Positions 60,129 to 64,000 of a DNA stretch of 64,000 nucleotides are shown here, piece by piece (within the stretch, counting starts at the first letter, position 1; each line of letters begins with the position of its first letter). Both the position numbers and the translations under genes were made by a program. The stretch comes from Candidatus Nitrosopumilus sp. (GTDB lineage Archaea; Thermoproteota; Nitrososphaeria; Nitrososphaerales; Nitrosopumilaceae). Location: assembly GCA_013911135.1 (NCBI GenBank), contig JACERO010000079.1:1-64000 (forward strand), in the 5' to 3' direction. The notes below the pieces were generated by a model. It was not told the DNA's origin, ran no database searches, and was given only the letters and a program-made list of their open reading frames with translations.

Positions 60129-60545
60129 CTAAATTTCATCATCCCTAGAAACAATCCAATCAATAATTCTATCAATATATGATGAAGTCAAAATTACTTT
60201 AATTGGTCCTAAAGGAGATTCATTTGCTTCTTCACAAATTGCTATTTTTTCAACAAAAGCTGCTTGTTTATTTAGATAAAACCAAGTAGTATCATTTTCT
60301 AAATTTTTTTCAAGATTACGTCTATAGATTTTTTGAGATTGTTTAGTGTGAACTGTTTCGTAAATCTTTTCTAAAGACTTGAGATCTTTGGATTGGGCAC
60401 TAATTGAAAAAATTTCAGTTTTTATATTTGAGTTTGTAAAAATATTTGAAATTGCTTTTTTAATTTTTTTTGGATCCTCAGAAGGATTTACTGAACAAAA
60501 CATCTCTATTTTGCAACTAATATTTGGAATTCTCATTCTATCCAA
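60129..60545 (-). CDS. COG1325-like archaeal RNA-binding/exosome-associated protein
   Basis: Context next to UPF0200-type kinase and pattern 'FCSVNPSEDPKKIKKAISNIF...SPLGPIKVILTS'. Confidence 0.6.
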   Translation of the reverse strand: MDRMRIPNISCKIEMFCSVNPSEDPKKIKKAISNIFTNSNIKTEIFSISAQSKDLKSLEKIYETVHTKQSQKIYRRNLEKNLENDTTWFYLNKQAAFVEKIAICEEANESPLGPIKVILTSSYIDRIIDWIVSRDDEI

Positions 60546-61081
60546 CTTTGAATAATTTTAAAGGTGGTTTCTATTAACTTGTCTTTTGTTAAACCAATAT
60601 TTGATATGGCATAATCAGATAGTGCAATTGGACTACTAATTCCAACTCCTAATTCGCGATTATCTCGTTCTTCAAAGTGATCTTTTGTTTGAGGATCATC
60701 TGATCTTCCTCTTTTTTGTAAAAAATCAAATCTAGTATCAGTTAATGCATGAATTGCTAATAGTTTTACACTACCAAGTTTTCTAAGTACTTCTATTTCA
60801 TCAGTAGATCTAATTCCATCAATTAGTATCACATTAGCAGTAGACGATTCTATTTGTGGTTTCACTAATTCTGCTATTGCACCAAGACCATTTTTTTCTC
60901 TAAGCTCAAGCATTAGTTTTCCAAGATTCGTTCTAGTTGATTCTAAGTTTCTTTTTTTTGCTTCTTCTCTAACAGCATTTCCCATATTGATAATGTCATA
61001 TCCTTTTGGTTTCAATCCTTCAGCAATAGTAGATTTGCCAGCACCAGGCATGCCTGTTAGACATACAATTAGTTTTGTCAA
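60533..61081 (-). CDS. UPF0200-type P-loop kinase (dephospho-CoA kinase-like)
   Basis: 'CLTGMPGAGKSTIAEGLKPKGYDIINMGNAVREEAKKR', 'DGIRSTDEIEVLRK'. Confidence 0.8.
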   Translation of the reverse strand: MTKLIVCLTGMPGAGKSTIAEGLKPKGYDIINMGNAVREEAKKRNLESTRTNLGKLMLELREKNGLGAIAELVKPQIESSTANVILIDGIRSTDEIEVLRKLGSVKLLAIHALTDTRFDFLQKRGRSDDPQTKDHFEERDNRELGVGISSPIALSDYAISNIGLTKDKLIETTFKIIQSWIE

Positions 61082-61153
61082 TACATATCAAAAAAGAGTC
61101 TCGTCTATGAAGCTACCGGAAATTATTATAAAGATACTTCAAAAAATGTTATA

Positions 61154-61697
61154 ATGCGAACTTTTGTAGCAATTGAAATCTCAAATGGGGATATTATCAA
61201 TTCCATAAAAAAATTTCAAACTAAAATTAACATTGATGCTAAATCCGTAGAATCAAAAAATTTTCATTTTACATTACAATTTTTAGGTGAAATTTCAGAG
61301 GAGATCTTACAAAAAGTTATCCAAGCCCTTCGTAAGATTGAATTTTCAAGTTTTAGTGTAAACTTGAAAGGAACAGGTGCATTTCTTAAACCTAAATTTC
61401 CAAGAGTGATTTGGATTGGAACAGATGAAAATGGAGGAAACATGCTAATTCAGTTATCAAAAAAAGTTGAAAAAGTGTTAGAACCATTAGGATTTTTTTT
61501 TAGATAAGCCGTTCAAACCTCATATCACAGTATTTAGAATTAAAAAGAAGGTAGGAGATATAACAAAAGAATTGGATAGTCAAAAAATGATAGATTTTGG
61601 AATACAAAAAGTAACTAGTATCAAATTGAAAAAAAGTGAACTTACATCAAATGGACCAATCTATTCTAATTTAGAGGAGATTAGTGCAATAAAATGA
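61154..61697 (+). pseudogene. thpR: RNA 2',3'-cyclic phosphodiesterase (2'-5' RNA ligase), frameshifted at a T9 run
   Basis: 'MRTFVAIEI', 'FHFTLQFLGE'; after T9 (61493-61501) the other frame continues LDKPFKPHITVFRIKKKVGDITKELDSQKMIDFGIQKVTSIKLKKSELTSNGPIYSNLEEISAIK* to 61697. Confidence 0.88.
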
Positions 61698-63025
61698 AAC
61701 AAATTATTTCTAAAATTTCCAAGTCTGTTATTCCATCAAAAACAATAGAAAACTCAAAAAAACAAATTGCTGAATTAGCATTTAACTTAGTTAAAAAAGA
61801 AATTGAGAAATTTACAGAAGTTATAGGATTAGAATTTGGTGGTTCATTTGCAAAAGGTACTTGGTTATCAAAAGATGCAGATGTAGATATTTTTATCAAA
61901 TTTAAGAAATCTACATCAGAAGAAAAATTTGAAAAGATCTCAAAAAAAATTGGTTTTGAATCATTGAAAAAATATTCTCCATATATTAGATGTTCTGAGC
62001 ATCCATATGTTGAGGCAAAAATTAAAAATACAAAGATCAATGTTGTACCATTTTATGATGTAAAAATTGGAGAGTGGAAAAGTGCTGCTGATAGATCTCC
62101 ATTTCATACAAAATTCATGGAAAAATCACTAACATCTAAAATGAGAAACGATGTTAGAATTCTAAAAACATTTTTTAAATCAAATAAAATTTACGGAGCT
62201 GAAATTGCAAAACAAGGATTTAGTGGTTATGTTTCAGAAGTTTTAATCTTAAATTTTGGAAGTTTTGAAAATGTAATTAAATCAATATCAGGAATTAAAG
62301 AAAATCAAATTATTGGAAAGACTTCAAAGAAATTTGGAACATCAATAGTGATTATAGATCCAATTGATAATAATAGGAATTTAGCTGCTGCAATTTCTGA
62401 TGAAAATCTTGGAAAATTTATTCTTGTTTCTAGAGCTTTTAAAGAAAAACCTACAATAGGATTCTTCAAGGACAAAAAATCACTAGTTTCAAAGAAACAT
62501 TGGGAAAATTTGTTGGTAATAAAATTTAACTTTAAAATTAGAAGCCCAGATATAATATGGGGGCAAATTAAAAGAGCCACTTCATCATTGTCTACTCAAT
62601 TAGAATTAGGTGGATTTGAAGTACTAAGAAGTAAGCCCCATACAGATCAACAAAAAGAAGTCTATCTCTTTTTCTTGTTAGAATCTACAAAAATTTCAAG
62701 ACTATATCCAAAAAATGGACCAGAATATTTTAGAGAAGATAGTTCCAAGAGTTTTATTTCTAAAAATATTGTAAATACGGAATTAATGTGGATTGGAAAG
62801 AATAAAAAAATAACTTCATTAGAAAAAAGAAAACATACTGAAGCAGTCAAATTCATGATAGAATTTTTGAAAAAGAATCTTAGAACAGACATACCAAAAG
62901 GTCTTCAAAGTGATTTCAAACAAGGTTTCAAGGTTTCAGTAGGAAACAAAAATTTAAGCAAATCAATTAAAGAGGCTGCAAGTGAGTTGATTTCAACAGA
63001 TGGCACACTCCTTCATTTCAATTAA
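61694..63025 (+). CDS. cca: CCA-adding enzyme (class I archaeal)
   Basis: 'FGGSFAKGTWLSKDADVDIFIKF', long archaeal architecture. Confidence 0.92.
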   Translation: MKQIISKISKSVIPSKTIENSKKQIAELAFNLVKKEIEKFTEVIGLEFGGSFAKGTWLSKDADVDIFIKFKKSTSEEKFEKISKKIGFESLKKYSPYIRCSEHPYVEAKIKNTKINVVPFYDVKIGEWKSAADRSPFHTKFMEKSLTSKMRNDVRILKTFFKSNKIYGAEIAKQGFSGYVSEVLILNFGSFENVIKSISGIKENQIIGKTSKKFGTSIVIIDPIDNNRNLAAAISDENLGKFILVSRAFKEKPTIGFFKDKKSLVSKKHWENLLVIKFNFKIRSPDIIWGQIKRATSSLSTQLELGGFEVLRSKPHTDQQKEVYLFFLLESTKISRLYPKNGPEYFREDSSKSFISKNIVNTELMWIGKNKKITSLEKRKHTEAVKFMIEFLKKNLRTDIPKGLQSDFKQGFKVSVGNKNLSKSIKEAASELISTDGTLLHFN

Positions 63026-63761
63026 GAAATTTGCGGATGAGCCATACTCAAATATTCTTGGATATCCAAAAGCTACCAGTAGACAAATTAGATCAAGAAT
63101 TAATGAATTAGAGAAATTAAAAATAAAATCAGTTTCATTTACAGGTTCTACTACACTTGGAAATTTAGCAATTTTAGGAAAAGGATACGTTGGAGTTGTA
63201 GTTCTAGTAAAAAAAGGAAGCAAGCAGGTTGCACTAAAAATTAGACGAACAGATTCGCAAAGAAATGAAATGAAAAATGAAGTAATATTACTAAAATTAG
63301 CAAATTCAGTAAATGTTGGACCAAAAATGTATGTTGCAAGTAAAAATTTCTTAGTAATGGAATATCTTGAAGGAATTGATATTAGTAAATGGGTAAATAC
63401 GTTAAAAGGAATAGGTAGTGCAAAGAAATTAAAATCTACAATCAGAAATGTTTTAGAAGACTGTTATAGACTAGATCAGATTAGTCTTGATCATGGCGAA
63501 TTAAGTAATGTTTCAAAACATGTCATTGTAGGAAAAACAAAATCTACCTTAATTGATTTTGAAAGTTCTAGCACTAAAAGAAGATCATCAAATGTTACAT
63601 CAATTACTCAAGCAATTTTTATTGGATCAGGAATTGCAAAAAAAACTCAAAAAATCTACAAAAACCCGCCTAAAGAGAAAATTATTGATATCTTAAAACA
63701 ATACAAACAAGAAAAGACACGAGTAAATTTTGAAAAACTATTAAAAATTCTAAAATTGTAA
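63000..63761 (+). CDS. COG2112-like putative protein kinase
   Basis: 'LGKGYVGVVVLVKKGSKQVALKIRR', 'LVMEYLEGIDISKWV', 'LDHGELSNVSKHVIV', 'LIDFESSS'. Confidence 0.8.
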   Translation: MAHSFISIKKFADEPYSNILGYPKATSRQIRSRINELEKLKIKSVSFTGSTTLGNLAILGKGYVGVVVLVKKGSKQVALKIRRTDSQRNEMKNEVILLKLANSVNVGPKMYVASKNFLVMEYLEGIDISKWVNTLKGIGSAKKLKSTIRNVLEDCYRLDQISLDHGELSNVSKHVIVGKTKSTLIDFESSSTKRRSSNVTSITQAIFIGSGIAKKTQKIYKNPPKEKIIDILKQYKQEKTRVNFEKLLKILKL

Positions 63762-63814
63762 AGAATCAGTAAGATTTACTATATTTTTATAGGATATATT
63801 CACAGGATCCTAAA

Positions 63815-64000
63815 ATGACTAGTACAAATGCCGTTACTAAACTTCCAACAAGAATAAACTACAAAGTCATTGCCATAATTGCATCTCTATCTGTAGTTGA
63901 TATTGTATATAATTTGTATTTTTTTGATGGCTCATACTTTGATATTAAAGATGGGATCTATTTAGCAGGAATTGCAGGTTGTGGAATATCTTCCATTTTG
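63815..64000 (+). CDS. membrane protein, truncated by window end
   Basis: MTSTNAVTKLPTRINYKVIAIIASLSVVDIVYNLYFFDGSYFDIKDGIYLAGIAGCGISSIL... open to the window end. Confidence 0.6.
   Translation, partial: MTSTNAVTKLPTRINYKVIAIIASLSVVDIVYNLYFFDGSYFDIKDGIYLAGIAGCGISSIL

Overview
AT-rich (roughly one-third G+C by eye) archaeal chromosome segment. Gene content (TFS, RpoL, PCNA, aCPSF1/FttA-type beta-CASP nuclease, proteasome beta, glycerol-1-phosphate dehydrogenase, pantoate kinase/phosphopantothenate synthetase, BluB, CobJ) points to an ammonia-oxidising-type thaumarchaeon (Nitrosopumilus/Nitrosarchaeum-like); that assignment is inference. Most of the window is dense housekeeping gene space. There is one degraded IS transposase at the left edge, two tRNA genes, and several short ORFs absent from the supplied track (zinc fingers, Cys-rich microproteins, a 36-aa single-TM peptide, a tandem pair of ~50-aa paralogs). 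I saw no rRNA, CRISPR array, prophage or recognisable defence island. Observations most worth checking: (1) a tRNA-Arg(CCT) with an ~18-nt insertion in the D-loop (candidate non-canonical intron); (2) a tRNA-Val(GAC) with C instead of the near-universal U at position 33; (3) an unusual density of frameshifts or in-frame stops in otherwise conserved genes (rtcA x2, Sir2 x2, thpR, a WHy/LEA14 gene, a double zinc finger, a duplicated-domain secreted protein, a coiled-coil ORF), several at homopolymers; (4) an ABC ATPase with no ATG/GTG/TTG upstream of its Walker A motif; (5) an orphan MtrA-like protein. I found no convincing wholly new multi-gene system. All calls come from reading the sequence, with no database searches.
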